A stretch of 64,000 nucleotides of DNA from Thalassia testudinum (lineage: Eukaryota > Streptophyta > Magnoliopsida > Alismatales > Hydrocharitaceae): the NCBI GenBank assembly GCA_037157565.1, contig JAZHRO010000013.1, forward strand, positions 37,266,501 to 37,330,500, read 5' to 3'. Numbering within the stretch: the stretch's first letter is position 1; every line of letters starts with the position of its first letter. This document shows, piece after piece, positions 9,246 to 21,100 of this stretch. The position numbers and the translations under genes are program-made. A model generated the notes under the pieces. It worked only from the letters and a program-made list of their open reading frames with translations. It had not been told where the DNA came from and ran no database searches.

Positions 9246-12081
9246 ACACTGTGCACGGTTAGGCAAAACCTAAACCCTACCCTCCCCACGTCTCTCTCTC
9301 TCAAATTCACTCCAGGGTTCGCTCTCCCAGAGCCTTAATCGAGTATGCGGGTCGGGTGACGCTCCCGGGACCAGGTGCACCGGCATGGGTGGTGCGCGAG
9401 GTGTGCACAGGCAGGGTTAGTCGGATCCGGGTACCAGGTCCGCGGAGGAAGTATCACGGACGAGGCGTGGTGGGGGCGAGGGACCTCACCCCAGCGTGTT
9501 TCGAGGCGATAAGCCTGAAACATAAATTCAATTTAAGCGCTGACGCCTGCTCATTAACTTCCTAGGTGGGACTAAAGTCCCACCCGCTTCTGTGCTTGCG
9601 CCCGTAGCAGAAGTCTTCCCTGATTGCAGCTGCTGCTACTGCCTTTGACACCAATTGACAACCCCGAAGCATGCGCAAGTGTCTTCCGAGCAACCTGAGG
9701 CGTAGACCTGGGACTATCGTGGCCTGTAGCGCTGAAGCAAGCAAGCTGCTTGCAGTCGTCAATGGCGGCCGAGGCTAGGATCTGCAAGACACGAAAACGG
9801 CCTTGCGACCCTGTCAGACTACGGGAAAACCTTCACCGTATCACGGGGAAGGTGAAGGGGTCAGCCAGCCACGGGGTGACCTAGGCGTGAGTGCCCAGGT
9901 CGCCTTGTGGCTGTGCAGGTGGGTTTGTTTGGGGGCCGTGTTGGGAGTGTGTGGCGATGAATGGAGAAGGGGGTTGTGATCAATGAGTCGTGGCAAAGCT
10001 TATGGGGTGTCTGGCGAAGCGTGTGGAGGTGTGACGCAGTGGCTGCGCCTCGCTAGTGGTTTGCCGGAGGTGGAGAAGGTGATGGTGGTCGTTGTGTGGC
10101 AGTGAGTGATTTAGGAAATAGATAAGGAGGAAATGAAGAAAGGAAAAAGGGGAATAAATGTTACCTACTTAGCAGATGAAAGAGGGGGAGGAGGCGGCGA
10201 GCGACTGTGCTGTCGTCGCCAGAGAAGACAGTGCCCAGGGGAGAAGATGACAACGAGGAAGAAGTGCTGGAGGGTGCTTGCTGGTACGGCCAAGCACAGT
10301 GGACGATGGTGAGGGTAACCCTTCCACTAGTATGGTGGCAGGGCGACGAGAGCGGAGGATGACGATCACCGGAGCCTACAGGCGAATGGCCGGAGGAGGA
10401 AGAGACGAATTTTGAGGGAATTCCTTGGCCAAGATAAGCTCGAAGAAAGCAGCAGGGGGGTCGTTCCTTAAATAGGTGTTGGTTTGGAGGGAATCGCGAG
10501 GAGGAGGCGTGGGCTCCTCACCGGAGGCATGGCCGGAAAAAGACCTATACCTCTCGAGCATTCGTACGAGAGGTATGATGGCCGGCAGGGCATGAGAACC
10601 GGTCCATGCAGAAGAGAAAAACCCAGGGAATCCTCCTTTCAAGTCTGGGGTCGGTTCCCCAAGTCTGTGCAGCGCCATTCTCCGCGCAAAGTTGCCGGAG
10701 GTATGGCCTGCGCAGTGCGGGGGCTGAAGGACCTGTCTGAAGAAAGAGACGAGAAAGATAGGAGGGTATCTGCAAAGGTCCAAAAAGTTAAGGGTTAAAA
10801 AGTAATTGTCAAGGATCATTTTGTAAAGTGGGTCAAGACGACCTTTCCTTAGGTCCAATTTTTGCAATAACCCTAATTTGGACCTGAGAAATCCAATGGT
10901 GAGGTTGGATTTTAGGTTTGACCATGTTTGACCTAACATTTTGCATAAAAACCCAAATTAGGTCAAAAATTGGGTATGGTTCTCAATTTAGGTCAAGATA
11001 GGTTCTAATGGCCAAATTGAAGGTTCTAAACCCTAGGGGATATTTTTTCATGAATTTTAGAGGGTTTAATTGATTTTTATCTTGCCTAAAACTTCGTGAA
11101 TTAAAGCGGATTTATTTTAGTGTTACACAATATCATTTAATTCCCAAATTTTGTTATAACCCTTTCCTAATCGAATCATCCCACTTTTTCTCTTATTAAG
11201 CCCATTTGACTTGTGTCTAGATCCTTAGAAATCTCGTTTATGTACTGCAATGGTAAAATTGCAGTTTTACCTCTTGTGAGTTGTTTTATACTCAGATTTG
11301 CAATCCCCTGATTTAGGCTTTCCCTTAGATTTTGTAGGAGCTTTTGTACAATTAATTAGGTCAAAATATGCTAGTTAGGGTCCATGATGAGGTTCTCATC
11401 ACTTAAGTTCAATCCATCTTACTCATCTTTAATCCTTTATCACTTATTCTTTTCATAAATGATTTTTTAGGCTATGCATATTTAAGCACAAAACGTATTA
11501 TAATGACTTACTGGTTTATCCCCATGAAAATCATAAGACGGTGGTGTTTAGGCAAAGGATTATCTCCTAGAAAAAGAACCTCTGCAAATTACGGCATCAT
11601 TAGTTTTTCATCACTTGTTTATGAATGCATTGTTTTGTTTGTTTGTAGTTTCATTTTCTAGTTTTGTTTTAATTTTACTGCCATTATTGTTTAATCAAGG
11701 AGAACCATTTCTCAATCGTGCTTTTTTTTCTTACAATGCATAATAATTAGCCCATATTTGTGGGTTATTTAAGTATTTAAGTGTCTAGACATTAAATCAA
11801 TTTTAACATTTAGATAGCATACATTAGGATGTAAATAAATTAATTCATATTTTTAGCTTAAGTGCATAATTCATGCATTCAGAATTAACCTAGGGTTGCA
11901 TATATTTAATTAGTTAATTAATTAGGTGCATTATTTTAATTAACATAGAAGTTAAGGAGTTATGTATAAATATCCCTAATTATTTTATTCTTTTATTCTT
12001 CTCCTTTGCAGGTAACTCCTCCGTCTCCGCCTCCTCCTCTTGCACATCACATTGATTCTACGGTGTTTTGAATTTCAAATA
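9246..12081. other. Unclassified intergenic sequence
   Basis: GC-moderate segments (9300-10750) are followed by AT-rich sequence (10800-12050). A minus-strand ORF at 10376-10939 (187 codons) has no recognised motif and codon-like composition is absent. Probably diverged repeat DNA. Confidence 0.35.
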
Positions 12082-12101
12082 TTTGTAGCCGTGGCTACAA
12101 A
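12082..12101. repeat. Perfect inverted repeat (9-bp arms, 2-nt centre)
   Basis: TTTGTAGCC and GGCTACAAA flank GT, forming a strong hairpin at the left edge of the following C-rich island. It may be an element terminus, but I found no partner at the other edge. Confidence 0.6.
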
Positions 12102-12149
12102 AGAGAAGAAAGAGTTGCTGTTGAGGGGGGAGGCCTCCACCCCTTTGTT

Positions 12150-12965
12150 CCTCACTGTGCATTGAGAACTTGCTTCTCATCCATTCCATACCACCGGCCT
12201 CGCACCGCAGCAGTGCGACTCCACCACCGTGGGCGTGTGGGGTGACAACCCACATCGCCAAGAGTCTCTGCAACATCTCCTGCCAAGCGTGCCTGCCACC
12301 ACGCGCCCTCACTTCATCTCTAGCCATCAGACCCTGCCTACCGCGCGCCATCCTACCACCGCGCATCCTCACCTCAGCCAGCAACCCATGCCAGCTTGCA
12401 CGCCTGCACCTTCACCAGCCATCACGTCCGCGCCCCCTTGCGCCTGCAGAGCGCCCTCCAGCAGCACCTTCACCACACCCCAGCCCCACTACGTTGCCCC
12501 TCCTCGCGCCTCCCTACAGCACCTGCAGCCGGCGCACATCAGACCCCACCGTGCGCCTGCCACCTGCACGTGCTCACCCTAGTCAGCACGCTTGCGTGCC
12601 CACGCCCTGTGCGCATCCTCCAGTAGCACCTTCCCTCCACGCGCCCACATCCGTTTGCCTTCACCACGCCTCAGCACCCCCGCTTCATAACACTCCAGTG
12701 CCTCCCTGCCAACCTCCAACCGGCACCAATAGAAGCCCCGCGCGCACCTGCAGCACTGCCAGCGCCCATGCGCCACGCCTCCTTGTGCCTGCAGCACGCG
12801 CGGCTTCCAGCAGCAACCTCCACCGCCGCCGCTTCTCTCCTCCGTTCGGCCAACTCCGATCGTCTCGCAACTTGCCACTGCCATTGTTGCGGAGCCCTCG
12901 CTCCAGTCAATCTACGCCGAGAAGAGTTCCTCGAACAATCGTCTCTCCCATGCGCAAGGAGGAGA
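12150..12965. repeat. C-rich low-complexity island
   Basis: About 800 bp of very C-rich DNA in an AT-rich setting, built from degenerate CACGCGCCC, CCTGCAGCACC and CACCTTCACCA-like phrases. It opens a 275-codon ORF (12170-12997, +) rich in Pro/Ala/Ser/His, plus long ORFs in other frames, as expected from composition. It is probably a repeat or decayed CpG-rich segment, not a gene. Confidence 0.5.
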
Positions 12966-13691
12966 GAGGTAGAATCCTCTGTTTATGGTGGAATTAATAA
13001 TTACATTTCATGCCATTGCCACAAAATGAATTTTGATTTATCATTATTTTATTGTGGTGAATTTATGCCTTCATTCTCATGCTTTCAGAGAATTGGTAAA
13101 CCTTGTTATTCATCTCTATGTGCATTGAATTTAATTTTGAATGACATTTTCGTATGCATGCAAGTGAATAGTACATGGCATACCCTTGCACATGGATAAT
13201 TTTTTGACGTAAAAATTACATTCACACCCCTTAACTTGTTATTAAATTTAAGGTTTACTTTTAGAGCTACACATGCATTGTTTGATCTGACGAATAGTTC
13301 AGCAAACTTGATTTCGACTTAATTGCGAGTTTAACTAAGTCATTGCCTTCCTGTGGACACAACCTGCTCTCCTGTGAGTGGTTTAATTTTAATTTTAATT
13401 ATTTTGTTAACCAATTTTCCACCACTTTGATCCTACAACGACAAACATCTTAATAACATAATTCGAAATCGAAAATCGACTTATCACGTAATATTAATCT
13501 TAATTTTTAAAGTCTCTTCTATTATTTGCCATCCTTCTAAATGAAGTGATGAAAATCCTAGAAATACATATTAATTGTAATATTTGAGGAGTGACAATCA
13601 TTTTGTTAGAATTAAACAAATTTCAAGCTATTGCATTTCTAGCAAAAAAAAATGTATCTCCATAGAAATTATCAATTTTGTGACATTGTTA
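12966..13691. other. AT-rich intergenic sequence
   Basis: No gene, RNA or complete element is recognisable. Some phrases resemble LTR-retrotransposon non-coding DNA, but no paired repeats were found. Confidence 0.3.
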
Positions 13692-14627
13692 TATACATTT
13701 ATCTAGTGACAATATTACAAAATCATCTCTTTCGATACATCGTTTACGAGTTTTACATTCCATGTGTTTCTTATCTACCACATATATTCATGTATGCAAT
13801 CAAAAACATTAAGTATGGTATTCAATTAATAAGTACTCTGGTGTCAACATTGACTACGGAAGTAGATACCTAAGTTCGAGTCCTATCTTACTTGGCAAAG
13901 TTGTGGACATGCTAATCCTTTAGTTGCTTGCAAGGGATTTGGATTAAAAAAAAGCTAATAAATATTATTTTTTATATTCAAACATTTTATAAATTGAAAT
14001 CATTATAAATGAACCAAAGATGACTTGTAAAGGTAAATATCAAGTTAAGATTCAAGCAACATCAATTGATTTCCACAATCAACAAACCCTACAGATGATA
14101 TTCTTTTTGATAGTTGCACTTGTAAACTTTTTTATAATTCACAAATTTCACCTTATCAATAATATTCCAGGCAATGACTAAAGTGAATAATTTTGCATAC
14201 ATTTATCTAGTGACAATATTACAAAACTATCTTTTTCGATACATCTTGTACGAGTTTTACATTACATCTGTTTCTTATGTATCACATATATTCATATATG
14301 CAATCAAAAACATTAGTATGACATTCAACTAATAAGTACTCTGGTGTCAACATTGACTACGGAAGTGGATACCTAAGTTTGAATCCTACTATCTTACTTG
14401 GTGAAGTTGCGAGCATACCAACCCTTTAATTGCCTGCAAGGAATCTGGGTTAACAAAAAACTAATAAATATTATTTTTTAGATTTAAATAATTTATAAAT
14501 TAAAATCATTATAAATGAATCAAAATAATTTATAAGGTTAAATATCAAATTAAAATTTAAGCAACATCAATTAATTTCACAACGAACAAATCCTACAAGT
14601 AATGTTTCTTTTGATAGTCATATATTT
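13692..14627. repeat. Direct duplication, two copies of about 430 bp
   Basis: Copy 1 (about 13692-14125) and copy 2 (about 14196-14627) share long matching blocks with an offset near 504 bp, for example TTTATCTAGTGACAATATTA and AAGTACTCTGGTGTCAACAT. Each contains a GTTCGAGTCC or GTTTGAATCC phrase like an RNA polymerase III B box, so the unit may derive from a SINE, though no good A box is evident. Confidence 0.75.
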
Positions 14628-14692
14628 TTTCACTTTATTAGGCAATAACTAGGGTGTACGATTTTATACTTACCTACCAATTTCAAATGAGT

Positions 14693-14696
14693 AAAA
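14693..14696 (-). terminator. RNA polymerase III terminator of tRNA-Leu
   Basis: A TTTT run on the minus strand lies 7 nt past the mature 3' end of the tRNA, the usual signal for polymerase III. Confidence 0.7.
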
Positions 14697-14703
14697 CTTA
14701 ATT

Positions 14704-14711
14704 TGTTGAGA

Positions 14712-14744
<33 letters not shown>

Positions 14745-14784
14745 ACCTTAATCTGGCGCCTTAGACCAACTCGGCCATCCCAAC
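14704..14784 (-). tRNA. tRNA-Leu (anticodon AAG)
   Basis: The 81-nt gene folds completely. The acceptor stem GTTGGGA pairs with TCTCAAC (one G-U), and the discriminator is A. A Leu-type D arm, the anticodon stem CCAGA/TCTGG with loop TTAAGGT (anticodon AAG, reading CUU), a long class II variable arm (TCCGAAAGGGC) and the T arm GTGGG-TTCAAAT-CCCAC follow. There is no intron and no encoded CCA. A CAAC lies directly upstream, fitting the CAA motif often found upstream of plant tRNA genes. Confidence 0.97.
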
Positions 14785-14991
14785 GTTGCGAGATTCGGGA
14801 GGAATAAATAATTGTTATTCAGAATCTAATTGCCAATCCTCCGCCCAGACGTCTCTCTCTATCCGAAGGAATCGAGGAGAGCAGCAGCAGCAGCACGGAA
14901 GTAAAACGCACACGTCTGGAAGGCTCTCCTCCTCCACCATCACCACCACCCCCCACGCAGAGCTCCGCCTCACCTCCACATTCCCACCGCA
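14785..14991 (+). promoter_or_regulatory. Divergent promoter and 5' UTR between tRNA-Leu and CLPT
   Basis: Only 207 bp separate the tRNA 5' end from the CLPT start codon. It contains a CCAAT-like GCCAATCC (about 14831), CAGACGTCT (about 14847) and CACACGTCTGG (about 14910), both with an ACGT core, an AGC repeat and a CT/CA-rich leader. No strong TATA box is seen, as is common for plastid-protein genes. The transcription start is not placed. Confidence 0.55.
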
Positions 14992-15164
14992 ATGGCCGCG
15001 TCTCGTCTACTCCCCTTCCCCCTCCCCTCCTCCCCAACCACCTCAACCCGCACTTTCCTCCCCCTTGTCCCCTCCACCTCCCTTCCCTCCCCCCTCCTCC
15101 TCCGCTCCCTCTCCCTCCCCAGCCGCAGGCCCTCCCGCGTCCTCTCATCCATCCTCCCCCTCTC
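14992..15164 (+). CDS. CLPT: CLPT exon 1 (transit peptide)
   Basis: Encodes residues 1-57 plus two bases. The donor GTACGC at 15165 is set by phase: its TC joins the G of exon 2 to give Ser. A GT at 15139 would break the frame. Confidence 0.82.
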
Positions 15165-18100
15165 GTACGCCCACCTCCACTCTACAACACCACCACACAC
15201 CCCCACCGCGCCCCCCCCCCCTCCCCCCCCACCCACCTGCCCCCATCTTTCTAACAAGTTTACCTTTTGGTCCCTGCAGGAACCCCGAGTGGTCCTCCGG
15301 CGAGAAGAAGATAAAGTGAGCTTTCTGCTACTCCCCCCCCTCCCTTTTTCCGTGGTGGTTTCTAGGGTTTGTTGTGTCGTTGACGTGTTCCGCCGACCGC
15401 CGCAGCTGGAGCCCGAGCGTTGTGAAAGCGTTCGCCCTGGGGGAGCGGGAGGCGTGTAAGCTCAAGTACCCGAACACCGGGACGGAGGCGCTCCTCATGG
15501 GCATCTTGGTGGAGGGTGAGTGCCATTTCAGCTACCCGTATGGGAATTCCGTGCTTTTTATCATACGCGTTCTATTATGTAAGTAGTTCACGATGATTCC
15601 TGGGAAGCATGCACTCGAAGTGACCAGAACGATTCTTACGAAATCTTCCACCTTCTAACTACGTTTTACCGCAGGAAAGAGGAATGTGGATAAAGACTGA
15701 TGATAATGACATCTGAATTGGACAGAAGAATGAGAAAGAAATGGGGATGATACCTGAAGCTATCCTGTAATAGGGTCCTCCTTGGTGGAATCATTGCGAG
15801 GGAGTCTTAGAGTGGGTTGGTCCGCTTTGACCAATCATAGGTCCAGGGATCTTGAATGAACTCGGAGCCGAGTTTGGTCTTGCGCTGTTGGGGGTGGGGG
15901 TTTAAAACCCTCTATTGCTTTTTGAAGAAAGGGGATAGGCTGGTTACTGGTATGAGCTTATGTAGGAGAAGAGGGGATGCACTTTTATCTTGTTGCACGT
16001 GGGATCTTTGTTCTCTTCCCCTTGATGCTTTTGTTGGCTGTAGGTGATACTAGTGAATACAATTTTGATGGCTTGGCTGAAAGTTTGAAGAGCCACCCTC
16101 TAATCTATGATATCAATTACTTTTAGACTTTCTGCTGCTATACCTTGGTTTTACTTCTAGTACATATTTTTTGTTATAGGGCTAGCCCATACAATGGTGA
16201 TTTGATTGAAGAAGTCTTTATATGTGTGCTAACCACCTAGCTATGTGGTTAAGGGGGGAGAATCTAGTGTGTGGCCTCAAGAAAGCAATCTATAGGCTAA
16301 AGTAGATTTGTAATTCTTGGATTGATAGACTGAGCATGGAGGTGGCGATTGGCCTTGAAAAATTGACATGTGATGAGTCTGTCTTTGCTATGCAGAGGTG
16401 CTGGCATGATTATTCTTGTTATCTATATAGATGACATGTTATTAGTGAACATTGTCTCAAGAAGATTTTTGTGACCAAAGATCTCGGTGAATCATTTTTT
16501 TTAAAGGTATGGAAATTACATGAGAGAAACAGAGTTTCTCATGGTAGAAAGGTAATATGTACTAGACATTTTCTCTGAGCATGAGCTTCTTGGGACTCGG
16601 CCCTTCTTTATGCACATGGATCCTAAAAGTAACTTCAAGGAAATTGAAGATGTAGAAGTTGAGGACCTTGCATGTGCATTGTTGGCAAACTCCTATATAC
16701 TTTATTGTTACTTGGCATGATATAAGCTTTATTGTTAATTGAATCAGGCAATTCATGGATAAACCGTGCTAAACCATTGGCTGCCAGATATTTTGTCAAA
16801 AAGACATAGACATTTGGGTATATGTGCATATTTTTTTGTTGATTACGCTAGACTTGAAGTCCAATCAGATTATTGCACCTTTCAAGAGCAAGAAACAAAT
16901 GTTATTGCACCTTTCAAGATTCGAATTAGAATATCAAGCCATAATTTATATAGCTTGTAAGCTCCTATGTTTTTTTTTTTTCCTTTTGAAAAGGAGGAAG
17001 GGGGGTTAGCTAGAGTTATTAACCCCCTACATATTCATCGAAAAGGGAGAGCTAAGGGCTCCAAGTGTTTCCAAGAGAGGAGTATGTAGAATAGTATCGG
17101 TAGAGGTTCTTTTCCTTGTAAGGATAAAACCATCGTGCTCTACCCATAAACACTAGAGAAGGGTGAAAGCCCTCCTTAAGGTCCCCTCATCGGCTATGGG
17201 GGCGTGAATGTTGGAGTAGAAGGTTGTCTTAGAAGTGTCGCACGTGGGGTTGTCTGACAGGGATGCCCAACCTCCTATAAGAAGGGGCACGTAAAGAACA
17301 TGCTCTCTGCATCCTTAATCCCACTGCCACAAAAGATGCAAGAGTCATCTAAATTAGAGGTCCGACAATGTTTATGGTTGCAGGTGACCAGCCTCTTTCT
17401 CCTCACAAGCTAGATGAAGTTCCTTACCTTCAATGACATGTGAACTCTAGATTCTTCAACAATCAGAAACTAGCACTTGGTCCACCTAGGAGTAAGGTTT
17501 GAAATGCTAATTTCGATGCTGTGCCGATGAAATTTTAAGTGTGCATTTCGTGGGCATGCCGAGAGCACATCGTGGAAATGTTTGTTTTTCGATGGGCATG
17601 CTGATGAGCATGTCGAGGGCATGCCGATGCATGTCAAAAAAAAATGACAGAAGTAAAAAAAATCACCAGCAGCCTCGGCATGACCATTGATTTTGTTAGC
17701 ATGCTGACCATGCTGTTGACCATGTCGACGGTATGCCGACCATGTTAATGATATCTCAACATTTCGACTCGGCATGGGTTCTTCCCAAAAAAGACCTTGC
17801 CGACGGCATTTAAATCATTGCTTAGGAGATGTCTTCCATGAAATGCATATAATTTTGGACGATTTTGTGGCTGCCATGGAGGCTTTAGCCCTCTGGAGGA
17901 GGGTGAAGAGAAGGGCTTTCATGTGGAAAGTTGACTTTAGCAAGGCTTACGACTTGGTGCAATGGGATTTTGTGTGGGTTTTTTTGAGCAGGAGGGGTTC
18001 CCTACGGTGTGGATTGATTGGATGAAGAGGTGTGTGATAACATCATCTTTCTCAATCATGGTCGATGGGAACTCGGCGGGAGGATGGGTGCAACCTAGGA

Positions 18101-21100
18101 GGGGGGTTAGGTAGGGTTGCCCCTTTACGCTTATGTTGTTTGTGTTGGTGGCGGATGCATTGGCGCGGGCTATGTAGAGGGCCTGCGATAGGGGTCTGGT
18201 CAGAGGATTCATGGTTGGTGAGGATAAGGAAACAATGCTCCTGCAATATGCTGATGATACCTTATTCCTAGTCGAAGGAACGTAGTTGGAGGCCAAGAGG
18301 ATGAGAATCCTTTTGGAACTTTTTGGCGAAGCATTAGGGTTACAGATCAACAGCCAAAAGTCAACTTTTGTCCCGTTCAACTTGTCGGCTGAGGAGGTGG
18401 AGAGGGTGAGGGGGGCTTTCGAGATGGAGGTGGGTTCTTTGCCTATGGTGTATCTAGCCCTTCCGCTGTCAAATCGATGCCTTAGGGTATAGGATTGGAT
18501 TCCTCTATTGGAGAGGATGGAAGGAAGATTGGCAAGATGGTCCTCTAGACTTCTTTCTAGAGGTGGAAGGTTGATCCTTGTGAAAGCAATGCTGGCCTCC
18601 ATTCCGTTGTATTTTCTCTCAGTTTTCAGATTGCCGCGCCCGATTGAGAAGATATCGGGATTGATGAGGGATTTCTTTTGGGCCAATGCAAGGTCGACAG
18701 GAAGGGGGCGAGGTTGGTAGCTTGGGAGGAGGTATGCAGGCCATTTCAGGAAGGGGGTCTAGGGTTTAGATGTAGATAAGGTGAATATCAGCCTCCTGAC
18801 TAAATGGATAGCAAGATTGGTGGGACGGGAGTGGGGGCTCTTCGGTGATGTTATGCGGCGGTGCTACGGCCCTTTCCTCTCTTGGGAGCGTCTAGGGTCC
18901 CCCCTCTAAGTGCCTCCCAGTTTCTTAGGGGCTTGGCATCGGTGACGGTGAAGGTGCGCAATTTCTTCTCCCACTTTTGGGAAGGGCAATGCATTCCGTT
19001 TTTGGCAGGACGACTGGCAGGGGGTGGCTCAACTCTTGCGGAGAGATTCCCTCGCCTTGTTGGGGGGTGTTGTTGACTCATTAGCTATGGTGGAAAGTTG
19101 TTGGGATGGGACGTGGTGTCCAACTTGTTGGAGAGAGCTTTTTGACTAGAGGTGTGAGGAGTTCCAACGTCTGCTATAGGAGTTGGAGGATTGAGCACCA
19201 GAGGAGGGCGATGATGGTTTTCATTGGGAAGAAGGAGACTTCTCTGTGTCAAAGGTCTTTCGTAGGTTGGGGAGTGACATGATCAACCCTGACACCGATT
19301 TTTTAAGAGACTGCAGTCTGATGTGGAAGGCAGAATGTCCTTTGAAGGTGAAGAGCTTCGCTTGGCTGGTGAGGAGTGGAAGAGTTATGACGAAGCAGTG
19401 GAGAGCTAGATGGGCCCATTTAGAGGATCTTGCATGTTCCCTCTATGATGGAGCGGAGGAATATATTCAGCACGTTTTCTTTCAGTGCCCTTTTATGGCG
19501 CAGGTTTAGCAGTGGATGGGAATCAACTGGATCGTCCATGATGATACGGGTAGCTTCTGGGAATCTTTTCGTAGGGGTAATGCCTACGGCGGAGATTTTG
19601 CCTTTAGATCCAAAAAGGATATGGCAAAGGTCTTGGTGGTCTTGTGGGGCGTGTGGCTGGGGAGAAATTGGGTGATTTTTAGGGGGGAGAGGCTTTATGC
19701 TGAGAATTTTGTTTTGACTATTTCTTCCGAGGTGGTGTTTTGGGGATCTATCCTGTAATTTTGATGTAACCTATTTTGTTGGAATGAAATGATTTTGGGT
19801 GGTTATCACTCGGATAACTGCCCTTTCGCTTTTCAAAAAAAAAGAAAAAGAAGCATATTAGCTTTCCTAGTAGAGAAGGCATAATGCCTCTATATCTAAC
19901 CATCCATCCCTTCACCCATCTTGGTATAGCGAAGCGTTTGTAGGAGTAGGGTGATCTTCTGTAGCTTGGCCTCTGAGAGGGATTGAGGTAAAGTCAGCAT
20001 CCAACAATCCTCCATAAAGCAATCCACCATTATGGCAGATGGAGAAGTGGCAAGGGTTGCTAACTTGATGTAAGCATCCGCAAGGAAACTAGTAGGCGAC
20101 CACATATGTGACTAGAATATGAAGCTCAAGTTATCACCTAGAAAAGCCCTACAATGAGGATGTACCCTCTATAGCATCTTTTGAAGCTCTTGCCAAAAAT
20201 GTGAATTTCCCTTGAAATTAGTTCTCTCATCTTAGTCCACTATGTCTCTATAGGACTCACAAAGTATCATCTTCCAAAAAGGCCGCCATGGACTTTGTAG
20301 GAGTATGTGTAGTTGGTTTAGTCTCACATAGTGGAGTAGGGCTTTGTGTGGTGGCCTATAAATAGGCATTGTACTCCACTTATTATTTGAGAAGAGTAAT
20401 AAAGATATCAACCCTATTAGGGCCTTTCTCATGGTTTTCTCCCCGTTCTTCGTGAGTGCGGTTTTCACATAAATCCAAGCATTCTTTATTGCTTTGTTTT
20501 GATATCTTGTTACATTTCTGCCTATTCATATTATTTAACTTAGTATTAGAGCCACCAATTTTAGTGGTCTAGGGTTTAGAGAAGTAGATCTAGAGGGGGG
20601 AGTTGCTCCGATGGTGTCGTTGATCTCTGGTGAGCCACTGGAGAGGCTCTCTCCTTTCCCAATCCCTCTTCTCTTCCTATTCTCTTCCTTTTCTTCTTCC
20701 ACTCTTTGTCTATTGCTGTTGCTTTCGTCACTGCCGGAAGAAGAAACATCACTAGCACCACCACCACTCATTTCACTAGCAAGGGATCACCGTAGGGTGG
20801 TTCTCGAGGCCCCAGCCTCCATACTCACCACCTTCGAGGGCCATCGAACCAGACATGTGTCGCTGACAACCCCCTCTTTGTTTGGCATTGCCCATGAAAG
20901 CAGTGACCAGATCTCTTGTTTGGCCCCTCAAACCTCACTTGATTAAGGATCCAAGGAGACCACATGACTCCTTAAATGTCGGGTTGCCAAACCGAGATGC
21001 TCTGAGCAACCTTCGTTTCACCAGAGCTCCGCCATCGAAGTCACCAGCACCACTGTCGCCACCTCCTTTCTCTTCCTCTCCTTTGACTTTGTCTCCTGCT

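Noticed and set aside
9035..9310. Lys/Glu/Arg-rich minus-strand ORF that looks like a charged nuclear protein
   Set aside because: It is the complement of the TTC/CTG low-complexity tract.
10376..10939. 187-codon minus-strand ORF
   Set aside because: No recognised motif and set in unclassified repeat-like DNA.
12170..12997. 275-codon Pro/Ala/Ser-rich ORF
   Set aside because: Composition-driven; several frames on both strands are open, and no signal, domain or splice context supports it.
13652..13873. 73-codon ORF in the direct duplication
   Set aside because: Not preserved in the second copy and AT-driven.
14786..15319. Plus-strand ORF starting upstream of the CLPT ATG
   Set aside because: Only its last 36 nt (CLPT exon 2) are coding; the rest reads the transit peptide region in the wrong frame and crosses intron 1.
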